Assembly: GCA_021234535.1 (NCBI GenBank)
Contig: CM037850.1
Span: 18,409,088 to 18,473,087 of the forward strand
Direction of reading: 5' to 3'
Source: Stichopus chloronotus
Taxonomy: Eukaryota > Echinodermata > Holothuroidea > Aspidochirotida > Stichopodidae
Length of the DNA: 64,000 bases
In this document: one piece after another, positions 11,073 through 23,900 of the stretch
Layout of the letters: every line of letters starts with the position of its first letter
Position numbering within the stretch: the first letter of the stretch is position 1
The notes under the pieces: generated by a model
The model's input: the letters and a program-made list of their open reading frames with translations, nothing else
Databases searched by the model: none
Told to the model about the DNA's origin: nothing
Translations under genes and position numbers: made by a program

Positions 11073-14000
11073 TCCTCCATTATTTGTGTTCATTTCAAGA
11101 GCGACTTAAACTATATGTGGATGTATCACAGTGCGGGAGTCCTGCTGTATCGGCCTCACTTTGGACACTCCAACAGGACAGTATGTGTTCAAGGACTCAG
11201 TGTGATGATCTGGTGTGCTCTCTACCTACACGCACAGTCTCCTTACAGTATGCCTTAGACATTAAGGCCTACACATATCTTTAGTATGGGGAAGAAAATG
11301 CAAGTTTTTAATGGCTCATGCTGTTCAGTAATTTATTTTATGGATATCATGTACAGCAACATTGTTGTTGAGAGAACAAAAATCAGCATGATTTGTAGTT
11401 GTTTCTTTGCAAGCTAGATCATTCATGTTGACTGCTAAATTACAGGAACAGGATATGGGATTACTGAGTCTGTTATTATTCCTTGGTCGTGGGTTGGGAA
11501 CAGCTCTGGTTAGTGTGCATCTTGGGTAGCATGTTCTACATGTTGCACTTGTACGTTCATCAATGGGGAGCATTTGTTCTTGTGTGCATGCTCTTGGGCA
11601 AGGTGTGAATTCTACGTGCATGTACAGGTACATGCTTGTGTAGCATGAACTCTTCAGGTTACATCCCTATTAAGGTATGATCTGCCTGTGCTGTATGTAC
11701 ATTGAACTAAAGCATGTGTTCTACTTGTATGGTATGTACATCGGTGGGTAGCATATGTATTCTACTTGTATTTACATGCTGGGTAGCATGTATTATACTT
11801 GTGTGTTCATTCATGAGTAGCATGTATTCTGCCTGTGTGTACATGTGTAGCATGAATTTTGGTGGCATGTTACATTGATGGGTAACATGTATTACACTTG
11901 TATGTACTGAACATTGATAGGTAGCATGTCCTCTGTGTGTACATTCATGGTTGGTATGTGGTCTGCCTGTATGTTCATTGATGGGTAGCATGCATTATGC
12001 ATACATCATACATTGATGGCTAACTAGCATGTATCATACTTGCTTGTGCATACATAAGTAGCATGTAGCCTACTCTGCTTGTCAGTTTGTACACTCCGTC
12101 ATGGGCGGTAGCATGTTTTATACAGTGTGTACATTCATGGGTAGCATTTACACTGTGTTGATGTTATGTTCTACCACTAGTCTACCATAGGCCTACTGAA
12201 CTATGCTATTTTGTGAGCCTTAAAGATTGTGTGACGATGAAAATGACATTTTGGCATATTTGCAGTATCAATCATTAAAATGTTGAAATACAGTAGCTAC
12301 TGAATTCCATCAGAGTCCATCGAATAATGACAATTTTATAGGCAACTTCCTGCCTTATACCTGCATCATGAATAAACATTGGCTCAGCATACAAATTTAT
12401 GATTTCAAGAGAAGGATTCACATGATTTATCTTAATGTTGCCTTTTTTTTACTGATAAGTTATTTCAAGGACAACTGAGAATCTTATTTGCCCTGAGGGT
12501 TTTGTAGGAAGCATGAATTTTCTACCTTACAAATATTGATATATACTTACCAATCTGAATCGTAATACATGTATAGGCCTAACAAAAGGAATACCAACAC
12601 TATCATCATATTTGCATTTTTGTTAAACTTTGAAAAGTCATATCTCAAAAACGGTGATAGATAGAAACTCAATTCCAACTTGGCCAATTTTCATTCATTA
12701 ACTTCTGAAGAAAGCCAGCTCTTTTCTTGATGCTTGTCACACAACTTTTAAGGTGAATTCACAAAGTCAGTGCCTTTCCTCCCAAGAGTTGGCACAAGGT
12801 CTGTATGCCTAAAAAGTCTGTCTAGTAAGAACAAATGCCTCTAGGGCCTGAGTATGTGGTACACAGCTGCTGTGCATCTTGTGATCTAGGACTATGTTAC
12901 TCTTGAATCTAATTAAACAAGTCGGTTATTGTATTTTGACAGTCATTTTAAAGTACTCCATGAACGATGTATGCCACAGTTTGGGATGGTTATGCAATTA
13001 GCAACAGATCAAGCATCTAGATCCTGGATATGTTATCGTGATACATCATAGTAAATATTCACAATTGCAAATGCTATTTTTGTCAGTTTGTTGTTTTATT
13101 CTTTCCTTTTTCGTTCTGGTCATCAGATCAAGTTCTTAATGTTGATTTGTAATTTTTATTTGAGTCCTTGCTTATTAAGTGGTCATCATATTTTCTTTCC
13201 CCTCACATATATTTGCAAGCTCCACAAACTAGATTTGACACTTTTTTTTTTCCTCGCCACATTCACTGTCTTCTTCTCCAGACTAGCAAATTAATTTAAA
13301 CCTTGTTCTTGAGATAAGCATGATTTCATCCTGTGGTATTATAAATTCACTAATGGAAGCTGTTTCAGTGCGATGTAAAACAGTATACAGCAAACTTGCT
13401 TTCAAGTCATTGAAATTGCTATGAAAACTTAAACAAACATATTTGAATGGCTGGAGATATTTTCAGGCCCAAACTATCTTTGTCAGTTCAAGACCTGTTG
13501 TATTGGCCACAGCTGTACTGTGTTGTATCTACAAAGGTTCTCTAAATCTGTGTTGGCATAAAATGACTTTTCAGGCTCTACAGATTAGGTTTCCACACAA
13601 TAGCCCCTAGGACAAATACCTTCTGGTCTTTACTACCAGGTGAAGTGAACCGTCGCATGGGGGGGGGGACATTTTCCAGGGGTGCATGTCCTGGGGGGTA
13701 CTTGCCCAGTCGTGATAAATTAGCATACCCCCTTTATTCCTTGCCTGAACATCTTTGTTTTTTTTTAATGGGGAGGAGAACTTTACATCCAGCAAAGTCT
13801 TTTGGATGTTCAGCAAATTTCATTTATTGCTCACTATGTTTCAAAATCAGTGACTCAGTGTGGAACTTGTAGTGAAACAGCGCTAACTTTGATGAGGCTT
13901 TTAGAAGTAAGAGTTTAATTACCAGGGGTCATTTTATCAAGATGTACACCCTTACTGCAACATCCTGACCAATGATTTCAACTGGATCAGATCCGCACAT

Positions 14001-14520
14001 ACTTTAGAAATTCCCAACCATTCAAGAACATACTCTGTGGTGACGGTATGGCTGGGGGGAGGGGGCTATGGCCCCCAGCAACGTTCTTTTCGAGGTACGC
14101 TGCAAGACTCTGGGAGTGTGATTCCTAGCAATGTAAGATGTATTTTTATCCCAAAGTGTTCTGGTACCCTCCATGCCTACTGATGGCAGTACTCTTCCCA
14201 CAATTCTACCAATCATAGAAGTGATGATGACCAGGTGCCACTTGAGGGATAACCCCCTCGGGGGGGTACACCTACACCACCACAGAAAGTGTATCTTTCC
14301 TCTTAGTGGATCTGGTAGACCCCTCCCTCCCCACCAGTTTTGTGGACTCAATCCTAAGGATTATGATACCTCTTTGTTTTCAGTGATTCTTGTTACGTGG
14401 TAAATTATGAACTTTTAGAACAAATGTACATTTTTTTCCCATTTAGCTTAAGATGGGCACTTGTTAGGAACAGTTGTGGCACTGAATCACATAATTGAAT
14501 ACAAAAGTAAAAGTAATGTT
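11073..14520. other. 3' flank of the zinc-finger gene, no further gene seen
   Basis: Holds the zinc-finger gene's 3' UTR of unknown length, the minisatellite at about 11,500-12,160, an AATAAA (plus) near 12,371, a dispersed-repeat-like tract near 12,580-12,770 (TCATATCTCAAAAACGGTGA) and several homopolymer runs. No protein-coding exon is supported. Confidence 0.5.
11500..12160. repeat. Degenerate minisatellite (GTAGCATGTATTCTACTTGT-type units)
   Basis: More than ten imperfect units with the core GGGTAGCATGT followed by TCTACTTGTATGTACATT, each about 35-50 bases. It starts about 430 bases after the zinc-finger stop codon, so it may be transcribed in the 3' UTR. The minus-strand frames here are repeat products. 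Confidence 0.8.
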
Positions 14521-14531
14521 TCTTTTTCCTT

Positions 14532-14537
14532 TTTATT
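14532..14537 (-). terminator. Candidate polyadenylation signal AATAAA, minus strand
   Basis: The first clear AATAAA I find on the minus strand downstream of the CEP290 stop, about 1.87 kb away, with T-rich sequence after it. It could end CEP290 transcripts or a separate transcript covering the frames at 14,746-14,943 and 15,765-16,244. Confidence 0.35.
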
Positions 14538-14745
14538 GTAGGTAGACGTAAATATATTTATGATAATTTATACAAACACTAAATATTACACTCTGTTAAG
14601 TTTCTCAAGGTGTTCATCTTTTCAGTTGTTCAAACTTTTAGGTACTTTTGTTTTACAATATTCCTTCAAACAAGTTAAATACGAAACTCCAGGCAACGAG
14701 AAACACGTCCCCTGACATATCTCAGCCATTTCAAACCACTTCCAT

Positions 14746-14943
14746 TCATATTTTTAATGTTTTTGAAATGAATTCGTGGACAACACGATAAGTTAAAACT
14801 TCCCTCCCACCAGAGTTTCTAACACAAATTTTACAAACTGTACAGCCATTGTTTTGAAATTTTCTGTGACCTCTGGGATGCAGTTGAAGACCAGCTCTGA
14901 TTCTCAACCGTGGTCCAGATTGTCCTACACAATAAGTACACAA
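14746..14943 (-). other. Cysteine-rich open frame, unassigned
   Basis: A 65-codon frame starting with a non-ATG codon. It encodes CTYCVGQSG and later GCTVCKICVRNSGG, with a histidine-containing basic segment between. The paired cysteines could bind zinc, and the overall look recalls transposase-tail or ribbon motifs, but the match is too weak to name. AATAAA lies about 200 bases downstream. It may be a decayed exon or chance. Confidence 0.2.
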
Positions 14944-15764
14944 AACGCCTGTCCATTAAATGTGGCCCCTACAGAGTAAAATGGGTCAAATGAACACAGG
15001 AGAAGAGGAATTTCTCATCAAAGTGGTACCCACATAATGCAGCTTTCAACTGTGTACAATAACTTTAAGACAAGGAAAAGTTTCCTCTATATCCCTAGCT
15101 CTGCCACCAAACCAGAACTGTGCCAAAATTGGCTTAATGCCCTGTCCCTGTAAAATTCTATACATATATGTTAACGATCACATTCTCCTGACACATTCCA
15201 AAGATAACGACAAATGGCCGGTTCTTTTTCTTTAACGTCACCTGTCAAAATGTCCGTCTCTACGAACTAATTGTGTTGAAGTAATGATTCTTAGAACGTA
15301 GACTCCAGTTGTCTCTGTAGCTGAATATTTCATTCAAGATGTGCAGGCCTCAGCGAATCATAAATTTGCAAAAGATTAAAACAAAGTTTTCCAAAGTTAA
15401 CTCCAAAGGGCCTTTTACTGCCATCAAAAGCCAACAATGATTTTAAGCCCACTATGTCAAGCTTACAGATCAAGTACTAAAAGCTGTCCAAGCTTCCCTT
15501 CACAGGAGGCTATCCTGAACCAGGTTCTCAAAATTTGACCGATGCTGACCCCCAACGACCTTTTGACCCCACCACAAATAAATCCTTCTTGCACTTCGTT
15601 TGTTGTTTAACGCACAAAATATCAAACCTGTCCAAGATTCATGTTTATAAGAAAGAATTTACACTCACACATTCCAGCAAACCCTGCTGAGAGTCAAAGG
15701 TTGACCTTCCTAAAGACACCAAAAATAAATGCACGCCGGATTGCTCTGCGGACTATACATATTA

Positions 15765-16244
15765 TCAAGGATCTTTCAACGTTATTCTGTGTTCAAAGGG
15801 TTTTGCAACATACCAATTTTTTGGCACAGTGGAAAGCCTTGCAGGTTGTCTCTCTGAAAACATCGACCACAAAAGTTTTCTCTTTATCGTATTTGCATGT
15901 ACAATGAAGTATGTGAGACGAAAAATGACGTTAAGGCATTCTATGGTTTCTGTAGAACATTTGTCATAAATTCCAGGTTTGACAATATCAGTCACAACAA
16001 TAGGAATATGACTCTCTTTTGCAAATCTACATATAAATATTTCACTCCAAAAGGGAATTATTCCTTTTTCCTTCTGAACACAAAGATCCAGTCCCCTGCC
16101 ACCCTCCCGACCCCTATCTAGAGCTATGTAGGTCGCATCAACACCAAATGTCGATGAAAATGTTCTCTCAAACCAAATTCCTTTTGGATCTTTCTCATCT
16201 ACACAGATCACTACTATTGTTTCCAAAAATACATTTTCCTTTTT
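15765..16244 (-). other. Unidentified open frame, about 159 codons, 3' of CEP290
   Basis: On the minus strand a frame opens after a TAA and runs CQKKENVFLETIVVICVDEK onward to a stop at 15,765. Its composition is protein-like, with hydrophobic patches (ETIVVICVD, PIVVTDIVKPGIYD) and many charged residues, but there is no ATG near its 5' end. A possible acceptor (CCGTACTGCCAG) sits at the 5' edge and a strong donor-like GTATGT near its 3' end, so it may be an internal or terminal exon. It begins about 160 bases past the CEP290 stop on the same strand, so it may also lie in a CEP290 3' UTR. I do not recognise the family. Confidence 0.3.
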
Positions 16245-16401
16245 CTGGCAGTACGGTTACAGAAAACAATTCATAATTAATTATTTCAGTCAAGATGAAC
16301 TGCACAGAAGATGTTAAGGTATAAAAGGGAGAAGTTCACAATAGTTGAACTACACACCTGACCATTGTAGGGTATGAGGCCCAACACCTCGGAACTTCCA
16401 C

Positions 16402-16560
16402 TTAAGGAGGAATATGGACTGTGACACCAAACTGCTGGGATAGATTTCGAAGTTGTTCTTCGTATTGCACGTTCCTCTGGACGGCTTCTCTGTAGTTGAA
16501 TTTCAGATCTTCTATCTCCTCGAAAAACGATGGGTCAAACTGTTCCAGTTCTCCTCTCAA
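16402..16560 (-). CDS. CEP290: CEP290 window exon 45, C-terminus and stop (residues 2202-2253)
   Basis: Acceptor TTTCCCTCCCGCAG; 52 codons plus TAA. FDPSFFEEIEDLKFNYREAV matches human FDPSFFEEIEDLKYNYKEEV. The end (SQQFGVTVHIPP) is about 20 residues shorter than the human acidic tail. Confidence 0.98.
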   Translation of the reverse strand: MRGELEQFDPSFFEEIEDLKFNYREAVQRNVQYEEQLRNLSQQFGVTVHIPP

Positions 16561-19500
16561 CTGCGGGAGGGAAATAACGAAAACAAACAAAGTCTTGATA
16601 GTTTCACACATCAGAAAGATACTGGATGCAGAAAGTGATGCTGCATATGGAAGAAGACACTGACAACAGACATGGAAGAGGCACTGGATATGGGAGGATG
16701 GGGGGAGGCAATAGACATGGGAGAAGGCACTGGACATGGCATAAGGCACTGGATATGGGAGGAGGCACTGGGTATGGAAGGAGGCACTTTATGTGGTAGG
16801 AGACAACAGACATGGAAGAGGCACTGGATATGGGAGGATGGGGGAGGGAATAAATATGGGAGAAGGCACTGGACATGGGAGGAGGCACTGGGTATGGAAG
16901 GAGGCACTTTATGTGGTAGGAGACAACAGACATGGAAGAGGCACTGGATATGGGAGGATGGGGGAGGGAATAGATATGGGAGAAGGCACTGGACATGGGA
17001 GAAGGCACTGAATATGGGAGAAGGCACTGAATATAGAAGGAGGCACTGTATGTGGTAGGAGCCACTCTATATGGAATGAACCTTATCCTACCATTAATTC
17101 ACAGAAAAAAAGAAGGCATAAAAGGGATGGACACTCTTGAGATGGTGATTATAAGAGAGAGAGACAATGATCTAAAGATGACTAGAGATTGATGAGCAAG
17201 AAACATTTCAGTTTCATGTAAAAAAAGTCGCACTTGAACAACAGAATGATTGGTCCATTACGAATTATTGACGCAGAAGGAAAGAAAGAAAGAAAGTCAG
17301 AAAGAGGGGTGGAGTGGGAGAAGGAGAGAAAGACACTGATTAAAGTTGAAAGGAGATTAATTATGAGCAAAACAAACTTTATTTCATGTTCACAAACTGA
17401 ACAAGAAGAAAAACAAAGAACAAACAACACTTAAGTTGAAGTATGGCAGGTCTTAGATGGATTTAAATAGAAGGATGAAATAACAGAGGGATGAAGAGAG
17501 AAAACCAGCAAGACAATGATTCAGGATGAGCAAAGACTTGTACTTAGCAAAACATACTAAATATTTGCACGAGGAACATTTACCTTTTCGTTTTCTCTCT
17601 TCATCTTTTCGTATTCTAGTTCCATTGTTCTCAGATCTGTCCTGATGTTGACGGTCTCCTCCATGAGCCTGGTGTTGCTAAGCAACCTCTCGGCGACAGA
17701 ATCCTGTTTTGGCGACAATTAAAACATGACAACTCAGCAATGAGAGCAATCAGAAATTGCAACAAAATCCAGGCTCTCTGAGCAATCAAAAATCCTCTTG
17801 CAAATACTACCTTACATAAAAAATCTTCCATCAGTGATACTGAACGAATCAATTGTCAGATGGTTCTACAAGGTATCAAGATTCTCTGGCACTGGAAATG
17901 AATGGAAATGTAGCTTTCTCTGCTCATTCTTTTATATGTTTGTTTAGTTCTGTATCAAACCTTTCTCAAAAATGATCAAGACCCCCTCATGAGTATTACA
18001 AAACATTCAGTGTCAGCCAAGTCAGAACATAAATCAGCAACATGTTGCTTTGGTACGGACCATATGTAACAAGAGCCCAACCGCTCTCTGGTTCCTTGCA
18101 CAGATGGAGAGCATATAATGTTAATTATGAAGTATAAGGGAGCATATTGCATTATTTTGTACAATAGCCTATATGGGCCATTTCTGACCATGAACTCTCA
18201 CTTTTGTAACATAAAATCTGTAGAGAGAGAAACATATTTCATGCTTCTATAAAATGGCCCATTTCAGACATTGGACCCCAAACATGACAAACATGCACCC
18301 ACATGGAACCACTTCCATAGCACTAATGTGACCAAGCATCAACAGTGTTACATACAATCTGTAAGAGAAGAAGTATTTTGCATGATTTCACAACAGCCTA
18401 AGGGCACTATGGTTCCTTGTACTTGGAATATACATACTGTAAAACTGTATGCCTGAGTTCATAAATATCAAAGAAGCCATTTCAATTAATGCAATGAATT
18501 GAAGATGTTGATTTCTGCAATATACAACAATATCCCATTCATTTTACAAAACACATACAGTTGTGCATTTCTCATTTCAAGAAGGGGCTCTGCAAATTGC
18601 AATATGGCTTATCCCATCTATGCCCCTTTAAAGTCCAATAAACTGATAGTATGCCCTGGGGGAACTACTGGGGGTCTAGTTTAAACTGGTAAGAACACCA
18701 ACTGACTTATTTTCTTTCATTGTTACCTGCCCACCTCACTAATTGAAAAGACACTTACATGAATGCACACATTAGCACTCAGGCACGAGGAGGTAAACTG
18801 ATCCAGCCAAAACTTGCCTGGTTTGACCTCCTACAGTAGTGCAAACAACGCTGCTTCTTTTTCATTTGATCAAGAAATTGCTAACTCAAGTAGTACTTTC
18901 ATGATGCACTGGAGGGGGACTGATGGTACATATGAGCATCCATAGCATAAGGTTTTCAGACTTTTGCCCCCAGTTCCCCCAAATGACCTTTGACCTCCAC
19001 CAAAAACGATAGGGTACACCTTCTCAATATGGCAAACCTACATACCAAGTTTGACTTTCATCTGACTTTCCCCTATTGAGTTACAGCGTACCCAAGCAAA
19101 ACAGACTTTTGCCCCCAGTTCCCCCAGATGACCTTTTACCTCCACCAAAAACGATAGGGCACACCTTCTCAACACAGCAAACCTACATACCAAGTTTGAC
19201 TTTCATCGGACTTTCCCCTATTGAGCTAGAGCGTTCCTAAGCAAGTGTCACAGATGCACACACACACACACACCCACACACACACACACGCACACACACA
19301 CACACACACACACACGCCAACCTGACTGCATAGGTTTCTTTGCTGACGCAAGGAACCAAAAACAGAAAATGACGGGTCCGCCACAAAGTGGCATATTCCT
19401 TGAACTGCTCACGTATTTTCTGTACTATCTGTACTCTCTCACCTAATGCAATTCTCACTTTTGAACATCTCAAGTAAACTTGTACTGGGCACATGCAAGC

Positions 19501-20908
19501 TTATGAGTCAACATGCATGAATGTTGTAAAGGAATTTGAATTTCACCTCAGGGCCATTATCTGCACCGGTCTGTAATTTTCTTAACTTCATCTCGTTCAT
19601 CAGTTCTGCCTTTTCGTTTTCCAGTCGATTCACCTTCAGTCTACAAGAAAATGTGAAATCCAGATTTCAAAAAATCTGCTCTATCAAGTTCTTTCTAATT
19701 GAAACAATATCTCTGCAAACTATATATTTTAAAGAATAGATATTTATAAAACAATCATTCCATCCATTGCATAGGCTAAGCAGTGGAACATTTCCAACTT
19801 TGCTGTTGCCTAACTAATTGAAAACATATCCCACCAATTCTAAAAATGGAACAAACTCGTTTAACCCTTCAACAGTTTACTGAAAGAAACATAGGAAACA
19901 CATTTTCTGAATTACTTCATCTTGTCTGGCACATTGATTTGATTTAAATGACAATACGCAGTTAAGGAAACGACTGCTAAAACAAAAATATACATAGGAA
20001 CATGGTGCCACCTGTTTACAGTTTTAATTTCATTACGATCAAATTAATTTATGGGTCTTGCTACTTGTCATTCAATAAAAGCTTCACATCTTCCAGCGTT
20101 TGGATTATTAGGAGAAAAATCAGAGGCACTTCAATTAGCATGGGGAAACTGGTTGGTGGAAATGTTGACTAACCCACAGAGGACAATGCTGTGAAAAGCC
20201 ACATGTGCAGATGAGTTTTGTAGGGAAAAACTGCAGATTATGGAGAATGAATAAAGGAACACCACTACTCACCCTCCCAAAAGCCAATGTATTGCAACAA
20301 AAATGGAGAACGTACCTCTGGTTATACCAACAAATGCACACCAATGACCATCACACGTAAGCCAGTTTCTCCAACAGTGGTGGCACGACCAAAACGTGAA
20401 CTGCAAAGCACATTTGTCAATCACAGTGAACTGTAGACTATGAACATTTTTAAGCCAGTAAATGCTAGCTTTATGGCATGGGGTGATGGTAAATTCAGTT
20501 CAACACAAGCCGAGGAAAGGTTTTAGAATCCTAGCTGTCACTGGGGTGGCCATTTCCACAGATATGCAACACACCCGCCTTTGTTTCACACCATACCATT
20601 TTTCTCTATGAGTCACACACCTCGTTTGTTGCAGCTGCTGGACCAGATCGGCGTCCGACGTCACATTGTTAGGGAATTTTTTGAGCACCGCGATTTTTTC
20701 TTGCAGGTCGCTGACTTTGTGGAGCAACTCCTGTTCCCTCTGAGCTGAGTCTTTCAGCAACCTCTTCATATCTCCTAAGGATGAATTCTGCGATTCAAGA
20801 AAAATGAGAGGGAAAAACCTGACAATCAATCAATGCAAAATCAAAACGGATAATAAAAGAATCAATCAAACAGGCAAAACAATAAACAGTGGGGCAAGTA
20901 TGTAATAA

Positions 20909-20942
<34 letters not shown>

Positions 20943-23900
20943 CAAACAAACAAACAGACAAACAGACAATCCTGTAAACTAACATGCAAATGAGCAGACA
21001 GACAACAAACAGCCAAACAAACACAGAAGCAGTCATGGAATGAAACAATCAACCAAACAAATAAACAAACAATGAAGCAATTGTGCAATCCAACAGACAA
21101 ACAAACAGACAAACAATGAAACCAAAGGACAAACGAATATGTATCAAAGAAATAAAGTAGAACCAAAAATAAACCACAAAAAAGACAAAGACATCAAGAA
21201 GATACCTTTCTCTCCATCTCCTCCTCCATTCCCTTCATCTTCTCTTCATACATCCGGGTCACAACAATAGACTTCCAACTCTGAGGGTCAGTTGCTTCTA
21301 GTTTAGGACCTCTCGCCTGCTCTATCGCTTGCTTTTCTCGAACCTGGGAGAAGAAAATGCCAGAAAATCTGTAAATGATTTGTAAATTGGAGTAAGAACG
21401 ACTCATAAACCAAACTTTAGAGGGCTGACTTCCCGTGTACCTTTTATTCTCTGTGATGGAGTTGATTCTGTTGTGAAAGAAGAGGCCTGGGCATATTTTT
21501 GGAAGTTTATTTTTGTTTACAAATCCTTGGGAAGGTCCAACTTAAAGTAACAGCTGACCATTTCGACAGAATGCAATGTGACATGATGAATTTACACTCT
21601 TTCAGTTTAGTACACTTCCAAGGTCAGGAAGCCATGATGGGCTTATCGAGACTCTATGCCGTAACCTTTATCGTTACCGCCTTATCTTTATGATAAGTGT
21701 TCGGGGGTAATGACACATGGGGGGTGAACCAACAATTCCAATGCAAACTCACAACCTGTCCCCAGGATCACTACTGACCATCCCCACCTGATGGGACAAA
21801 AGGCTGTGTATCCTGTAGTCTTTGGCTACCTTCCCTAAAACTGGGATGTGTAACAATACTTTTCTCCTCCCATTTTACAACACTCAATTCCAATTCATGT
21901 TAAGAATAAACTATTATTCAGAAGAGTGGTTCCTTCTTAAGAAGACGGGGCCACTTTTAGGATAGGGGTAGAAATCATGACACAGAGAATTAGGATGAAG
22001 TAATGAATACCTCTTCAAGTTGTCTCTCCAGTCTTTCTTTATCTTTAAGAGCTCTGTTGTGGTTGAGTCGATGCTTCTCTGCGGCCTCCACCTCTCTCTG
22101 TAACTCCTGTCTCAGCCTGTCGTTCTCCGAGACCATTTTGGTGATGCCCCTCTGGGTGTTCTCGTACCTAGTGCTCAGCTGTCCTCCGATTTGAAGTTTC
22201 AGTTTGTCCAGTTCACTCTGAGAAGAGACATATTTCAGACGACTTTCCTGCTCAAATCTGTCTATCTAGATAGTTACTATGATGTCATCAGATGAAAACA
22301 TTATAGTCCAGCTTACAGACAAAAACTCATCACCCCAGACAGTTTCAATTCTCTCAACCACTTACCTCTAGTTCCTCCCACAGCCTGTCCAAACTTCCCC
22401 CACATGTGTAATCAAAACAATGGGTCCATGTGTACGATGTTTAATATGAGCTACTCTGCATCTTTTGAATTTGCTGTCAATCAAAGAGCAGAGCCAGTTG
22501 AGAATTTTGCCATCCCCAAGCCAGAAAGATGTGGGTGATGAGTGGGTGGTGAGTGGACTGCCTTTAATTTTTCACAAAACAAGTCAACATTGTACAGTTG
22601 ATGGTATGAGACTTCTAGTAAACCTATATTTTGCACACTAGCAAAGCCAACATTTTATATGAGTCACAGTTTACTTGCTCTTGAGATGTAAATGAATTGC
22701 CAAAGAGCACTCTGAAACATCTGCCTGGGAGACAAACTAGGATGCGCCACATCACCACCAATGAACCTCGGAGTGAACTTTAGAATGCCAAAGACATGAC
22801 ACTGTCCCCTCATCGAGAAATCATTTTGCCTCAGTGTTGAATATGTATGTGTGACTCTATGGTGAACTTTTGGGTTTGTCACGGTTGCTGCTAAATATTG
22901 ACCACCTTTTGACCTCCACATCTACGTATGTTTGTACAGAAAATGTTAAAATGGTAAGCTGGCAGGGAGCTGAGTTTTGAAGTGCCAAGAATAAACACAA
23001 TTTGAACAAACAGCTTAAGGGCCCTCAAGGATGTACAATATCCGGGCATAGCATCGGGTCAGGCATCTCTGATGACCAGACACCAGTCACATTCGAAACA
23101 CCAGTCACAATCAAAAGTTGAAATTCACAGCTTGTCTCACCTTAAGGTTTTGATTCTCCTCCTTCAGGGAATGGATCTCTGTCTGGGTGGTCACCCCTGG
23201 GGCCTTCTTGAGGGTTTCATTCTCAGTCTGGACCCTCTCCACCACCTTCTTCATCAGGCCGATGGTCCTCTCTAGCTCGGGGATGGTCTTGCCGCTGGTT
23301 CCCTGCTGCATGTAGGGGTAATCAATTGAGAAGACGAGGAGGTCAAATGCCAATGAAAACTGATTGTTTAAAAGAAATGTTTCTGGCAAAAGCCTGACTT
23401 CTACAATTGCTATGATACATTACCAGTGTTCTCCATGAGGAGGGTTTTCAAAGGCAACCCAGTGGGTTAAAATTGTAGTCCCCCTGAAAAAGGTAACACT
23501 TCCCTGAAAAAGTTTCTGCCCCCCCTACAGAAGCTCTTCTCTACTTGCAAAAAATGTTGACAATAGGCTACAGCTGTTAAAGTTGCTTTGTCTTTCAGAA
23601 GTGGCTCAAATGCAAAATAGTGAAAATTTTGTTCTCTTTTACATGCCAAATTTTTACAAAAAATCTCCATATTATTGGGAAATCATCATATCAATTTTGC
23701 AGGGGAAACTTACAAAACAGTTCTTCTAATGTTCTTTTTAAACCACATCACGTGCCACACGTGAGGGAGACTGAGCTGAGGGCTGGAAAAAACTATGCCC
23801 TGACTTTCCTCTGTCCCACGACAGCCACAATCCCTCCCATTTTCACTTTCCACCTTCAAGATGGAAACGGGGCCAAGACTTACCTTGCTAGAGCCATGAC

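Noticed and set aside
15641..16121. Plus-strand frames of 74-88 codons opposite the unidentified open frame
   Set aside because: Antisense shadows of the longer minus-strand frame, with less protein-like composition.
16604..17065. Open frames of 128-153 codons on both strands
   Set aside because: They are products of the 120-base tandem repeat; repetitive Met/Gly/His or Pro/Ser/Cys peptides without any domain.
20930..21166. 78-codon minus-strand frame rich in Cys, Val and Phe (CLSVCLSV-like)
   Set aside because: Translation of ACAA/ACAG simple repeats in the intron between exons 41 and 42.
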